From NCBI GenBank assembly GCA_905221605.1, contig CAJNDS010002638.1, positions 184,001-248,000 of the forward strand: a stretch of 64,000 nucleotides of DNA, written 5' to 3'. Positions 22,436 to 34,720 of this stretch are shown here, piece by piece (within the stretch, counting starts at the first letter, position 1; the number at the start of each line of letters is the position of its first letter). A program made the position numbers and the translations under genes. The notes below the pieces were generated by a model. That model saw only the letters and a list, made by a program, of their open reading frames with translations. It was not told the origin of the DNA and made no database searches. The DNA is from Symbiodinium natans (Eukaryota > Sar > Dinophyceae > Suessiales > Symbiodiniaceae).

Positions 22436-22510
22436 CCTAAACCCTAAACCCTAAACCCTAAACCCTAAACCCTAAACCCTAAACCCTAAACCCTAAACCC
22501 TAAACCCTAA
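22436..22510 (-). repeat. (CCCTAAA)11 array before mini-exon
   Basis: Eleven CCCTAAA units ending 11 bases before the acceptor of the exon at 22522. Confidence 0.9.
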
Positions 22511-22521
22511 GCCATGTCCAG

Positions 22522-22569
22522 GCTCAGCAAGCGCTGGCAGATGCAAAACTCCGCCTCCGTGCCAAAGAG
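22522..22569 (+). CDS. Putative internal exon, coiled coil
   Basis: Exactly 48 bp between GTCCAG and GTGAGC encode AQQALADAKLRLRAKE, a regular alpha-helical heptad pattern. Perfect AG/GT borders and a whole number of codons make it one of the cleaner exon candidates. It sits between (CCCTAAA)11 and (TTTAGGG)6. Confidence 0.5.
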
Positions 22570-23779
22570 GTGAGCAGAGCTTCTATTTCTGCATGGGGTT
22601 TAGGGTTTAGGGTTTAGGGTTTAGGGTTTAGGGTTTATGATTTTAGGGCTTGAAGGTTTTAGGGTTTTAGGGTTTTAGGGTTTAGGGCTTAGGGTTTAGG
22701 GTAGTTCTTGGTTGGGGTTCAAAGGGCTCAATTCTTTTTGTGTTTGGAAACCCAAAACCTTTAAGCCTTATAGCCCTGATCCCTAGCCTTTTCAGGGCTT
22801 AGGGGGTTTCAGTTTTCAAGGTTGGAACCATGGGCCCTGAGTAGGGTCCCTTACTTTTGTTTGTAGGGGTTCGAAGTATGGCTCCTCATTTATATAGAGT
22901 CTATAAAATGTATAAAACGGGTTATATAACACAGGACCCAAATTAAGGGCCCCGACTTGGAACCCTAGATTTAGGGGTTCAGGGAGTTCGGGAAGCCCGC
23001 AGATGACCCTAAACCCTAAGCCCTAAGCCCTAAACCCTAAACCCTAAACCCGAAGTGGGGTGCACGGAAGCTTCGGTCCATGGAGACGCTGAGATTCTCC
23101 ACTGCAGGGTTTGAGGGCCTTTAGGGTTTTAGGGTTTCAGGGTTTTAGGGGTTGTTTTAGGGTTTTAGGGTTGGTAGGGTTTTAGGTTTTCGGGTTTCGG
23201 GTTCAGGGCTTAGGGGTGTTTCGACAAGATCCTACACCACTGGGCTCTCTTTGAAGATTCTAAGCTCTCAGGTTTAGGGCTGGTGGTTGGAAGCCTGCCT
23301 CCTCAAACTCTTCGACGCCCCATGAACCCTCTAAAGCCCTAAACCCTCTCTAACCCATCTAAACCCTAAACCCTAATCCTAAGCCCACATTTCAGGCTTT
23401 GGCCCTTGTCTTTCGTTCGATATCCACGGCTCCAGCGCAGAATTGTTGCACGATAGTACTGATACAGGAGCCTAGATGGTCAGTTCCATAAATTAGGCTC
23501 CCTTTTTGGGTACCCTGAATAATAGGGGCCGCCCTTTCAGGCCCAAAAGGACCACATTTTAGACTAAATGACCAAATATATTCTCACCTCGTAATCTCCT
23601 TACGCTGAAACTCTTAGGTGGGACGGAAGACATAAACAAAATGAGGAAGGACGCGGCACCATGGAACGCCGCCTCATCATGCTCCCCCTAAGCCCTGAAG
23701 CCCCTAAACCCTAGACCCTAAACAAACCCTAAACCCTAATCGCCCTAAGCTCCCTAGCCTTACCCACGTGCCTGCGCAG
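22570..23779. other. Repeat-rich host stretch
   Basis: TTTAGGG arrays, CCCTAAA arrays near 22990-23055 and an unassigned GC-rich segment (23056-23107). No exon is supported. Confidence 0.4.
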
Positions 23780-23842
23780 GCCACGGAGCGAGAAAGAATT
23801 CGTGCCCGGCTGGACGAAGAGCCTTGGCGTGATTGTTGGCCG
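23780..23842 (+). CDS. Putative internal exon
   Basis: CTGCGCAG and CCG|GTGTTT bound 63 bp (21 codons) reading ATERERIRARLDEEPWRDCW then P. The charged helix looks coding. Unknown family. Confidence 0.38.
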
Positions 23843-24207
23843 GTGTTTGGCGGGTTTAAGGTTTAGGGTTTAGGGACAGGGGTTAGGGTTTTGGGTTTAG
23901 GGTTTCGGGTTTCGGGTTTGGGGTTTTAGGGTTTAGGGTTTAGGGTTTAGGGTTTAGGGTTTAGGGTTTAGGGCGCGGCCACGGCTTCTCAAAAGTTTAG
24001 GCCTCAGGGTGTTTTTTGGGGGCTTGTGGCGTGTAGAGCTCCAGGAGCTTGCAGGATTCGTGCTTGAGAGAAAGGCCAAGTGGGCGTTGGGGTTTCCGAA
24101 ATTGGGGTTTAGGGTTGAGGGTTTAGGGTTTAGGGTTTAGGGTTTAGAGTGTATAGGGTTTAGGGTGTAGGGGTACCTTATGGGGGTCCTCCAAAACCCC
24201 CGAGTAG

Positions 24208-24546
24208 CTTAAAATAATCTACGACTTGTCATATGCTGACGCAGCAACCTTCATGATGAACCGATTCACCTTGGCGTTCCCGAAGGGCGAAGCGATTCAT
24301 TGTGTGCAGAGGAGAGGAGGGTGACGTACAATAGGGTCTTCTCTTAGCTATGGCAGCTATGTTTGTTTCTCTTAAGGTCTCTCCTTGTAATTACTCACTA
24401 TAGTTAAGGTGTCTTCTCTTAATTACAGGCTTCCAAATCCAAAATCGACTGTTTGGCTGTGCGCCAAGGAGATTCCCAGCCGAAGACGGACCTCTAGGGA
24501 CACAGCTGAGCCAGCTGCCGCAGGGGCCGCACCGCCCCTTGGATGA
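24208..24546 (+). CDS. Putative two-exon gene end with 108-bp intron
   Basis: Exon 24208-24320 reads LKIIYDLSYADAATFMMNRF then TLAFPKGEAIHCVQRRG. A GTGACG donor at 24321 and a TTACAG acceptor ending at 24428 bound a 108-bp intron. Joined in phase, the second exon (24429-24546) continues LPNPKSTVWLCAKEIPSRRR then TSRDTAEPAAAGAAPPLG and stops at TGA, 77 codons in all. The agreement of phase across the splice supports the model. The family is not recognised. An alternative frame in the second exon stops at 24497. Confidence 0.45.
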
Positions 24547-26970
24547 ACGGCGTGGGGTTTAAGGTTTGAGGGTTTAGGGTTTAGGGTTTGGGGTTCTAAA
24601 GTCTTCCTTCTCTTGTTCAGATCTTCGTCGCTGTCGGGTGTGCGTTAGGCTTTTTGTGCAAGGGTTTACAGCTAGGGGGTTTAAGGGTTTGGGGTTTAGG
24701 GTTTCCCCGCAATCATGGGGCTCCAGTGCCTTAGCTCGGATGCCTCTGTTTCATGTTTGGCATTGTTTTGGCTACGATCCCCGTGTAGATGCTGGGTGAG
24801 AGGAAACCAGCAGGACCCCACAGACCTGAAGCCCTACTGAACATCCGAAAGCCCTACTCAAAATCCTTAAAGCGCCCAGAGCCACTCGCCACGCTCATCA
24901 TCCCTCCACACCCTAAGCCCTCCACATCCCTTGAAACCCGAAGCCCTGAGCCCCAGCAACCTGATCAAACCGCTGGTTCTTAAACCCTAAACCCTAAACC
25001 CTAAACCCTGAACACTAAACCCTAAACCCTAAACCCTAAACCCTAAACACCCAAGCTTTCAAACCCTAAGCAGCCCAAGCCTTACCTGCAGCCCTGCATA
25101 GAGCAGCTGTACCTATGGCCCTAAACCGCTAAACAGCAGGGTTTAGGGTTTAGGGTTTAGCCCTAAACCCTAATTCCTAAACCCTAAGCCCTAAACCCTA
25201 AACCCTAAACCCTAGCCCTAAACCCTAAACTCTAAACCCCAACCCGAGGGCTTGGGACGAAAGCCCCAAAAGAGGTCCGGACCGGCAGATCTCCCCGAGG
25301 TGGGAGGGCCGGAGGCGCCTCCAGCTGTGCTTTGCCAGGGTTTAGGGTTTAGGGTTTAGGGTTGAGGGTTGAGGGTTGAGGGTTTGGGGCTAGGGTTTGG
25401 GGTTTAGGGTTTAGGTTTTGGGGCTTAGGACTTAGGTTTTAGGGTTTAGGTTTTCTGGTTTAGGTTTTAGGGTTTAGGGTTTAGGGTGGCCAAGGGTTGT
25501 TTGCAGGGCTTCATGCATTTTCTAGGTATTTTAGTTGGTTTTCATGATTTTGTTGTAAGGCTGGAGTTATTTGGCCTGAGCAGGGGCAGCAAAGAGCGTA
25601 AAGCCTGACTAATTGAGGAGCGTTATCCCCTTATCCCTAAAACCCGAAACCGGCTTTTTAGGGTTGGGCCAAGGCGTTTTCCTTCAGAAGTCGAAGCCCC
25701 CAAAACCTTGTAAACCCTGTCACAGCCTATGAAACCCATGAAACCCATACAGGCCCTAAGGCCTGAAACCCTAAACCCTAAACCCTAAACCCTAAAAGCA
25801 AACACCTTAAAGCGCCCTCGGCGCGCTGCTGCCAACCGAGGTCTCACCCCCGCTGCGGCCCCGGCCACCCCCAGGCCGGCCGGAGGTTGAGCGCAGGGCG
25901 CCCCAGTGGTGTTTAGGGGTTAGGGTTTGGGGTTTAGGGTTTGGGGTTTAGGGTTCAGGGTTTCGGGTTTAGGGGCTCTTAGGGGTTTAGGGTTTGGGGT
26001 TGTTTGGGGGGGGGGGGGGGGGGGGGGGGGTTAGGTTTGGGGGCTCAGGTGCTCGTGGGGTTTAGGCTTTCAGGGTTTCTGGGTTTGAGGTTTAGAGGTT
26101 TCGAGGTTCACGGTTTGTTTTCTGACCGGCACGGTCGCGTTTCTTGAAGATACATGCGACGAGTTGCTGGTGTTGTTCGGGATTGTTTTAGGGCTCTTTG
26201 TGTGACATGTTTGTTGAAGGGCTACCGGATTTCAATGGGATACCATAACCCAAAAACCTGAAGCCCTACACTGTATAATCCCTAAACCCCAATTACGGAG
26301 AATATAAACCACAACTCGAAAGCCTTGAACCCTAAACCGTGTAAACCCGAAAACCACTACAACCACGAACCCCCTCAAACCCTTAGCCCGGAAAAGACGA
26401 AGTCCTTCCCACCCGCCTTCCTATTTGCTTAAGACCCGCGCGAAACTGGATTTTAAAAACAAAAACCCGCTCATTACCCTTGTAGGGAGGTCTCCTTTTT
26501 TTGTGGGGGGGGGGGGGGGAGGTTCTTAAGCAAACAGTAACTTATTCTTATTTTGGGGGTTTCTTAAGCAGGCAGTAGTTTCATGGCAAGGTCCGGCACC
26601 TCACATCTCAGCGCTGCGGCCAGCAGCCTGCTCAGATCTCCTTTTATTTCTTTCAAGGGCTTCGGGCTACTAGGACTTTAGGGAACATTGCGGTTTAGGG
26701 CTTAGGGCTTAGGGCTCAGGGAAAGCTAGGGTTCAGCTAGGGTTCATGCGTTTAGGGGTTTCGGGTTCGACACTTGAGGGCTTGGGTTCATGAGTTTAGG
26801 GTCTGTAGGGCTTAGGGTTTCATGGTTCTTGTTGGCTTATTGGGTTGTTAGGTGGCTGTGGGAGCTTAGAGAGAGCAGAAGCTTGTTCCTTAACCCTAAA
26901 CCCCGACATTACATCAGAAGGCTTCAGCGTGCAGTCCCCCTTGCCTGCTTGAGATGGAAAGGGGTTGGAG

Positions 26971-27082
26971 TAGTCAGAGACTCCAAAACCCCTTAATTAA
27001 GGAATATACCATAAATCATATTGGGGTTCCTACTATAATTTAAGGTATATTGCTGAATTAAGGGGTTTTGGAGTCTCTGGGT
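26971..27082. mobile_element. Family B palindromic MITE-like element, copy 2
   Basis: Same length as copy 1 (3921-4032), with the same AGAGACTCCAAAACCCC arm ends and CCTTAATTAAGG core. The arms carry several differences from each other and from copy 1, so this copy is older or has decayed. Confidence 0.75.
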
Positions 27083-28854
27083 ACTCCATCATGGTCCATC
27101 ACCTTGCCTCGGCAGAGGGCACCAACGTTTAGCTGCAAGAGCCCAAACCTAACTTGCTGCCAGGCTTAGGCTTAGACTCGTAAGTTAGAAGATTCATGTG
27201 CCCTAGCCCCTAAACCCTATAGACCCTATAGACCCTCCCTCAGGTCCCAACTCCGCAGACAACCCTGAAACCTGAACGCCAAGCCTTCGACCACGAACCC
27301 GATTCCCTCAACCTCAAGACCTAAAACCCTGAAGCCCAAGATCCTAAAATCATAAACCCCAAGGCGTAAACTCATGAAGCCTAAGGCCCAATACTTTAGA
27401 CCTATTACTCTTGTTGTGGTTTAGGTTCCCTTCTACCAAAATGGGCACCCTTTTTGTTCCTAGGTTTCTGCCGAGACAAAAGCCTAAACATGAGGAGAGC
27501 ACTTGCCGGCCGGCACAGCAGTGGAAGGACCGGGTCTGAAAGTGTCACGTTTCGGGGTTTATATGGGGTTCTGGGGTTTAAACCTAAACCCCTAAACTCC
27601 CTAAACCCTGCACCCTATTCGGGCTTAGGGTAGTTGATTTTTGTTTGGGGTCGTGTGTGTTTGACCCCTAGATGATCCCCTTTTTGTTCTTTGCTTGAGG
27701 GTTGGCTTCCCTTTTATAGATGGAGGGCGGGAGGGTGTTCTAGGGTAGGCCTCTCAGAAGAGTTCCTACACAGTAGCTTGGGGCAGGGTTCCAGGGTTTC
27801 AGGGTCTTGCTGCATTCAGGTACTCGGTAGCGTGACGTTGAGTCTGAGGAGTTTGCAGCCGAGGGTTGAAACAGGGTTCGGGTTGAGACTTTTCAGGTGT
27901 TTAGGGTTCAATGAGGTTGGAAGAATTGGTCTCTGAGGGCTTAAGGCTTTAAAGTTTTGGGATTTGGGGTTTAGGGTTTAGGGTTTAGGGTCCAGGGTTC
28001 AGGGTTTAGGATTCAAGGTTTAGGGATTCTAGCCAGCCATGCAAGATTAGCTGTTCTGTGGTGGCCTTAACACCAAGACCCAAAACCCTAAACCCCAAAG
28101 CGCTATTCATAAAGGCCAAAAAACCCTAAAGCCGAAACCCTAAACCCTAAACCCTAAACCCTAGCATTCCATGGCACTGGGCCGCGTTTGCGCTGGGAGG
28201 TGGTGGGCGGCGTTGGCAAAGGTGGGATGCTTGGCGGCCTTTAGCTGCGAATGCAGGGTTTAGGGTTTAGGGTTTAGGGTTTAGGGTTTAGGGTTTAGGG
28301 TTTAGGGTTTAGGGTTTAGGTGGTTTAGGGTCTTGGAATTGGGGTTCCCTTCAGTATACCTTCTGGGGTATGGGGATATGGATATTCCAACTTTTTGGAA
28401 TGTAGTGTCGGCCGTGATGCATCATCGACTTGCTTTAGGGCTCTATATAGTTCAGGTTTCGGGTTCAGCATTGGTTCCCTGGTAAAACCCATGAAGCCCA
28501 ACTCTCAGTTAACCCTTGAAACTCCCGTTGCGCGGTGCCCCATAGCAATGCTTCCTTCCTGCTTGCGTTGGAGAGTTTCCCCAGTACAAGCACCGCAGCT
28601 CCCCGCATGAACCAAACGCCCTTTGATAAGTTTAAAAAACTTGGCAAGCGCGGTAACCCCCCCCCACACACACGCAAAACAATCTAGAAGCCTTTGTATA
28701 AGCCCGTCCCGCCCCCTGTAGCGCCCCCTTCATAAACCGCAAACCCTAAATAAGCCTAGACCCTCAACCCCTGTATAAACCCTTACCCCTAAGCCCTAAA
28801 TCCCACACCCCTTCATAACCCTAAACCCCAAACCATAAACCCTAAACCCCAAAC

Positions 28855-29090
28855 CCGAAACCCTAAACCCTAAACCTCAAACCCCAAACCCTAAACCCTA
28901 AACCCCAAACCCTAAACCCCAAAGCCTAAACAACCCTAAAACCCCCTAACCCTAAACCCTAAACCCTAAACCCTAAACCCTAAACCCTAAACCCTAAACC
29001 CTAAACCCTAAACCCTAAACCCTAAACCCTAAACCCTAAACCCTAAACCCTAAACCCTAAACCCTAAACCCTAAACCCTAAACCCTACCC
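28855..29090 (-). repeat. Longest (CCCTAAA)n array
   Basis: Degenerate CCCTAAA/CCCCAAA units lead into about 20 perfect CCCTAAA units (28947-29088), the longest pure heptamer tract in the window. It ends about 20 bases before a terminal-exon candidate. Confidence 0.9.
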
Positions 29091-29109
29091 CCCTCCTTCA
29101 TCAACCCAG

Positions 29110-29203
29110 GATCATCGTGCGCTCGGATCAAGATCTCCAGTCCGAGCAGCTCGAAGAGCGCCTGGCCACGGGATCCCTCGTGGAGCAGGAGGAGACACGC
29201 TGA
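29110..29203 (+). CDS. Putative terminal exon, unknown host protein
   Basis: Following CAACCCAG the frame reads IIVRSDQDLQSEQLEERLAT then GSLVEQEETR and stops at TGA. Acidic and helical, with third positions mostly G/C. A TTTAGGG array starts 6 bases after the stop. Family not recognised. Confidence 0.5.
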
Positions 29204-31773
29204 AGGGTTTAGGGTGTAGGGTTTGGGGTTTAGGGTTTAGGGTTTGGGGTGTAGGGTTGAGGGTTTAGGGTTTGGGGTTTGGGGTGTAAGATTCAGGGTT
29301 TAGGGTTTAGGGCGCATGTGTAGACGGCATCAAGGTACCCACTACCCTACTTGTAGCGCAGAGCTTATAGCTATGCTTATGGTCATTTGGCAGACATCCT
29401 GAGAATCCTAGAAGGGTTTATGACTGAACCCTAAACCCTAAACCCTAAACCCTAAACCCTAAACCCTAAACCGAGGCTTTGGGCTCTGCAAGTAAAAGGC
29501 AACAAGGATGTCCCAGGCTTTCCGACGCTGGGTTCAGGCGTTTGGGGATACATTTTCCCGGGGGGATTCATTCTCAGGAACGTACTTCGACATTTTTTTG
29601 GGCTTCCTTGTGTTGTATTGCAAATATGAACTCCTTATCCTCTGGCTATTGGAGAAAGAATGTTTATGTAGGTTGTTAACTTAACTACCCTCTACTCCAA
29701 ATATCGCCCAAGCCCTTAGCCACAAGCCCTAGGTTATAGCCACAAGGCTTTAAGAGTCTAGGGTCAAACGGGTCCTTGATAGGGTTTGCAGGGCTTAGGG
29801 TTTGCAGAGTTTAGGGTTTATTTGGTTCAGGGTTTACAGGGTTCAGGGTTCACAGAATTCATGGTTTATAGGGTTTAGGGCTTTTAGGGTTTAGGGTTTA
29901 TAGTTTGCAGGGCCAAGGGTTCTGGATTTGAAGGCCGACAGCTCGGCCAAGGCCAGAGCAGTTCTAGGAAGCGTCGTCATGCCCACACACCCAACCCACC
30001 AAAGCCCACTTTAAGGTGTTAGGGTTCCTCAGGGTTTAGGGTTTAGGGTTTAGGGCTTTAAACCCTAAACTCTAAGTGTCCTGCAGGGCAGAGACACACA
30101 CTACAATCTGGCTGAAGGTTACAGTTGTTGGGCTTACACGGGTTTAAACCCAAAGGGTCCGGGACTTAGGATTCTTGCGGGCAAGCCCTAAGCCCTAAGC
30201 CCTAAACCCTTACCTTTCATGCGTTCGCTCATTTACGTAGTAATTTAGTTCCTTTTGGAGAGGTCCCCAGTCCCCAGAGAAGCTAATGATACTATACTGA
30301 GAGAACGGAGTGAATAAACGAGATTACAATGAACAAAGTGAAGCATGAATCCGCGAATGAGACGAAGAGAGCGATTAATGCGCCCAGGTATAATATAAGA
30401 ATTTGGGCGCGAAATAAAGTAAAGAAGTGAGTGTACGGGCGAATACTAGTGGTTTTTGGTAAGCCCGTACGAAAATTATTAACTTCATTCACTCGCGGGC
30501 ACAAAATGATGATTAGTACGCCCGCGTGATACAACAAAATAATCATAATAACAATAATAAGAAGAAGAATATGCACGGCACGTCTACTATTAATATTGGG
30601 CCGTTAGTATTAATATTGTGTAGAGAGAAGTGAATGCAAACAATATTATGAGAGCGCGCAATAATGATTTATTGTAAGCACGTACGAACGGAACGCTCAC
30701 TTCGTTCATACACGTACGCACTAATAGTAATATCACGCGTATTCACTTGTATTTTTACTACTACTGCATGCATGTAATCCCTTCGTACTCTCTTCTCTCC
30801 CGTGCCTTATTTTAACCCTGTAGAGTTTTGTACCCCAGCAGCCTCGAAAACATGAGCTTCTCAGGAGCTCATCGGCGACCGACTCCGCCGCCTGTCGACA
30901 GAGCCGAGCAGTAGGGTTTAGGGTTTAGGGTTTAGGGCTTAAGACCTAATTTTTCTGGGTTTCGGGTCTAGGGATCCGGGTTCAGTGGGGTGTAGGGTTG
31001 AGGGTTTAGGCTTTGCGGGTCTCGGGTTCATGGATCCCTGGGGTGTAGGGTTAGGGCTTAGGGCTCAGGGTTTCGGGCTCAGGGTTTCGGACCTAGTTCA
31101 GGGTTCGGTGGGGTTTGGGGGTTTGGGCTTCCCTGAATCCCAATCCTCTAAACGTCTCTTGAACCCTGAGCCCTGAACCGCAGAAGGCTGGGGCTTCTCC
31201 ACCCTGAGCTACCCTACCCTAACACTCTACGGACCCTCATCTGTCTAAGCCTCTAAGCTTTGACATCGCAAGGTATACCTTGAAGAAGCCAATAATAAAC
31301 TGTCAGTAAGCTGGACTGTGCACAAACTCTCCGCTATCCGTCCTTGTCTGTATTTAGCGTCCTCAGCCGTGTGTAGTGCACGGGTCTAGGGTTTACGCCA
31401 GTTTTCACAGTTACACAGTGCCCCCAAACCGCTCATCCCCTTGCACGCGAAGCCACACAGCCAACCCAGAAGCTTCGATGGGCACCGAACACTGCGAAGC
31501 CATCTGCTAAGGACAGTGACAACCCAGAACCACAGAAACCCAACCCTAAACCCTACACTTCACTTCGCCCAGGCTTCTGGCGACTCACAGGTAGTGGACC
31601 AAAAACTGGCTGGGTGAGCATCAAGCTGGCCCAAAAAGACCTCATGGCTCTTTGGCTTGAAGTTGTTTTGGGGGTTTTTGGGGGTTTAGGGTTTAGGGTT
31701 TAGGGTTCAGGGTTTAGGGTTTAGGGTTTAAGGTTTAGGGTTTAGGGTTCAGGGCTTATGGTAGCTGACTTTC

Positions 31774-31870
31774 CTGCTTGGTTCTTAGTAGGGAATGAGG
31801 GCCCTTTCTTTACCCTTTAAGGAATTATATAGGACCCTAATTCCCTCATTCTGTACTGAGAACCAGCCAG
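31774..31870. mobile_element. Family E palindromic element, copy 2
   Basis: Ends CTGCTTGGTTCTTAGTAGGG and, inverted, TACTGAGAACCAGCCAG, with inner GGGAATGAGGG/CCCTCATTC. Related to 12269-12367. Confidence 0.65.
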
Positions 31871-32207
31871 TTTAGGGCTTAGGGCTTAGGCTTGGGGCCT
31901 GGGGCTTGGGGCTTGGGCTTAGGGCTTCGGGTTTTTGGCTCGAACAGCTGGCTCGTACGAGGGAAGTAATTGTTCAGGGTCTCGGATTTGGGGTTTAGGG
32001 CTTTACGCTTTAGGGCTTCGGGTTTAGTGGGGATCTCTGGGGTTGTTGGTTTGAGGGTGTTGGGGCCTTGGGGTGAATCTGGCAATTTAGGGTCAAGGTT
32101 TTCATGGTTCTTGGTAGGGGAATTGAGAATTAATTTGGTCCCTTATAGCCCTGAGAGCACGCCACAAGCCCCCAGAAGATGCCGTAGTATTCCTCAGTAG
32201 CTGAGTG

Positions 32208-32276
32208 AGTACACTTTACACTTTTTGGGGATACTATAATCCCCCTATAAAAATGAAAGTGTACACTTTTCAGGGG
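32208..32276. mobile_element. Family H short palindrome
   Basis: GTACACTTTACACTTTTTGGGG pairs imperfectly with the inverted AAAGTGTACACTTTTCAGGGG around an ATCC...CCCC core. A MITE-like hairpin; a single copy was noticed. Confidence 0.5.
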
Positions 32277-32487
32277 CTTATGAACTCAGCAACAAAGATT
32301 CTTATTCCCTGCTTTAGTGTTTGGGGGTTTCGGGTTAAGGCCCAGTCAGAAGCCCCATGAATGCCAAAGGTGCCCCCCTTCCTACGTGCCTGAATTCACA
32401 TCAGCATCCCTGTCACGTACCGTCATGTCCCCCGAAACCTACACCCAAAACACTGGACCCTGGTCCCTTTAAGCCGCTGTTTTGCAG

Positions 32488-32556
32488 GTCAAAGTGCTTC
32501 CTGAGAAAAGCCCCCAGTGGCACGGTGGCCTCGCTAAACTGGACGACTCTTTGTAG
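32488..32556 (+). CDS. Putative terminal exon
   Basis: TGTTTTGCAG is a good acceptor. The 23-codon frame reads VKVLPEKSPQWHGGLAKLDD then SL and a TAG stop, immediately followed by TTTAGGG-type repeat. Unknown family. Confidence 0.4.
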   Translation, partial: VKVLPEKSPQWHGGLAKLDDSL

Positions 32557-32735
32557 GGTATAGGGTTTTGGGTTTAGGGTTTAGGATGTGGGGCCCTGGA
32601 TGTCAGGGTGTAGGGTAGAAGGTAGCTCGTAGGTATCATCGAGGTACATGGTTGCGGCGTGAGAAGAGTCCAAAGGTCTGCACTACGTTGCCTAAACCTC
32701 AAACTCCAAACGTAAATCCTGAACCCTATGTGTGC

Positions 32736-32850
32736 TGAAACTGGGTTTCGGAGTACTACACTGTAATACTTGTTTTGTTTCTGGGTCCTATTATAGCTAC
32801 TTATACCCAAAAAGTATATACTTTTTTCAGGGTCTACTCCAAAGTAGGGG
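32736..32850. mobile_element. Family C dispersed element, copy 2 (no telomere insert)
   Basis: Matches 3327-3466 from AAACTGG to AGTAGGGG, but reads TATATA|CTTTTTTC where copy 1 has four CCCTAAA units inserted. Confidence 0.6.
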
Positions 32851-32999
32851 CAGTGTTCGGGATGGTCGGCCAAAACTTCCCGTTTATGCATGAGTGGGTG
32901 CCCCGGACTGACCCATACCCTAAACCTTAAATCCTAAACCCTAAACCATTTCTGGATTTGAGGATTGTGGGCTCGATGGCAGTCATTGCTAGCCTAAGT

Positions 33000-33720
33000 A
33001 ATTGCGATCGAAATGATGGTTGGAATGAACATGTAGGAGAAGTAGTAAGAGCAAGAGCAAGTATTAGTGCTTAACAGCTTGTTATAGTGATTTGTTGTTA
33101 TATGGTTAGACCAGCTAGACCGTGCTACGTAGGTATGTTTGCCGTTGTATTGTTATATGGATGTACTGCTATACTGTGCTACAGATATTAACATGTTACC
33201 ACGATATGGTTGTACCGAGATTTCGTTACATTGCTCTACTGGTGTGATGTTTCATGGTTATGTGGCTAGGCTGTTATGTAGTTGCGATGGTACGTTGTTA
33301 TGGTGGTTATGGTGTTGTACTGGCAGATCATCATTTGTGTATGTTGTTATGCTGATATTGTTAAAAAGCCATATTGCCATACAGGTAAATTTTGCTAGAT
33401 TGCAAACTTGTTCAAATGTTATACTGCTATTTTGTTGCATTGTTAAATTGTTGCACCGTCATATTTATGCTGTTGTTCTTGCTGTGCCCCCTTGTGTGAT
33501 CTTGTTGCTCGTTCTCAGTGGTGCTGCTATTCCCAGTGTCTGTCACTGCTGCCGTGATCTGTTCGCTATGCCGTGTCGCTGTGACGTTCATGGTCATTGT
33601 TACTACTGTTACTTTGATAGTGTTCTCGATCGACGACCATGGCAAACGGTAAGAATGCTGCAATGGCGATGGCAACAGCTACTACGCACATCTGGTATAG
33701 TTTGGTTCGATCTTTAGCTA
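33000..33720 (+). other. T/G-rich degenerate repeat region
   Basis: Irregular recurrence of TTGTTA, TGTTAT and GCTATACTG pieces over 700 bp leaves a long open frame (192 codons, Cys/Leu/Tyr-rich) that has no protein-like pattern. It looks like a decayed minisatellite rather than a gene. Confidence 0.4.
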
Positions 33721-34178
33721 CAGCACCCTAAACCCTAAGCCTAAGCCCTGAAACCTAAACCGCAATCCCTACAACCGAAACCCTAAACCCTAAGCCCTAA
33801 ACCCTAAGCCCTAAACCCTGAACCCTCAACCCTAAACCGCAATCCCCACAACCCTAAACCCTAAACCCAGGCTTTACACCGGTGCCGCCCCCCGGGCCCA
33901 AACCGCGGAGGAGGAGCACGTCTGCACAGGCCAGGGGTTTAGGGTTTAGGGTGTAGGGTGTAGGGTTTAGGTTTTTTGGGGGTGCAAGAAGGTCTTGTTA
34001 AAGGGGCAAATATGGGGCTTCTATCGGCCTGATCAAAGGGGTTTAAGGTCTAGAACTTTGCAGGGGCTTTAGGGCTTAGGGGTCTTTAGGGCTCAGGGTT
34101 GTTTGGGATTCTTTGGAGGTGTAGAGTTTAGGTTTCAAGCTTGGAAGCTTTGCCTTTTGGGGGGAGAGGAAGGGGGGG

Positions 34179-34257
34179 GTTTAGGGTTTAGGGTTTAGGG
34201 TTTAGGGTTTAGGGTTTAGGGTTTAGGGTTTAGGGTTTAGGGTTTAGGGTTTAGGGC
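34179..34257 (+). repeat. Interstitial telomere-like array (TTTAGGG)11
   Basis: Eleven TTTAGGG units preceded by a short G run. Confidence 0.9.
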
Positions 34258-34522
34258 TCGTGGTGAAGGGCTGCCTTTTTTGCTTTGCTGATGCTCCTGC
34301 GCAGCTGACTGGGCATGTGGGGCTTAGGCTTTGCAGTAGTTAGAACCCTACAGTAAACAAGCCCTAAACCTTACCCTGGAACCTTTCAGCCCCCACTATC
34401 ACTAAACCTGCAACCGCAACTGGGTTTACAGGATTGCTCTTAAGGGGTATAAGGAAGGACCCCTAGAAGGGACCCTTAATCCAATTTTCCCAGATAACCC
34501 CTATATATATATATATATATAT

Positions 34523-34720
34523 ATACCTTATATTGTCCCTACATACCTAAGTAGCCCTAAATAACTCCTAAGGTCCGTTATCTACGAATTGCTCAAGAAC
34601 CCCAAAAAAACACAACATACTCCTTATAAGGGCAAGAAAGGGATTATTATTTCCTATTTTTGGGGGGTTCTTCAGCAAATAGTAGTTATACGGGTCCCTC
34701 CTTTAGTCCCTTGATGGTCT
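34523..34720. mobile_element. Family G element
   Basis: Shares CCTTATAT-GTCCC, ACATACCTAAGTAGCCCTAA and GGGTCCCTCCTTTA-TCCCTTGA with 20085-20190, and a TTCTTAAGCA-like inner part with 26520-26580. It begins after an (AT)n run. A non-coding dispersed repeat. Confidence 0.45.

Larger units (their letters stand above)
24547..29109. other. Repeat-rich host stretch without supported exon
   Basis: Contains CCCTAAA arrays (24980-25060, 25150-25240), TTTAGGG arrays (25339-25500, 28256-28330), G runs near 25988-26030 and 26504-26519, family B copy 2 and the long 28855-29090 array. GC-rich islands at 25250-25338 and 25800-25905 lie between CCCTAAA and TTTAGGG arrays and may be exons. Confidence 0.4.
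29204..32487. other. Host stretch: arrays, MITEs and an AT-rich island
   Basis: Contains variant TTTAGGG arrays, a (CCCTAAA)6 array at 29429-29472, and an inverted junction near 30042-30070. An AT-richer island at about 30250-30790 has GTACG/CGTAC and CGCG motifs and is unlike its surroundings. A possible terminal exon near 30851-30914 (MSFSGAHRRPTPPPVDRAEQ then stop) precedes a TTTAGGG array. Family E and H elements follow. Confidence 0.4.

Noticed and set aside
28947-29088. Long CCCTAAA tract as a chromosome end
   Set aside because: It is embedded between unique sequence and arrays of both orientations occur throughout, so these are interstitial repeats.
33139-33717. 192-codon open frame
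   Set aside because: Cys/Leu/Tyr-rich without domain-like pattern, over degenerate T/G repeats; the antisense is also open.
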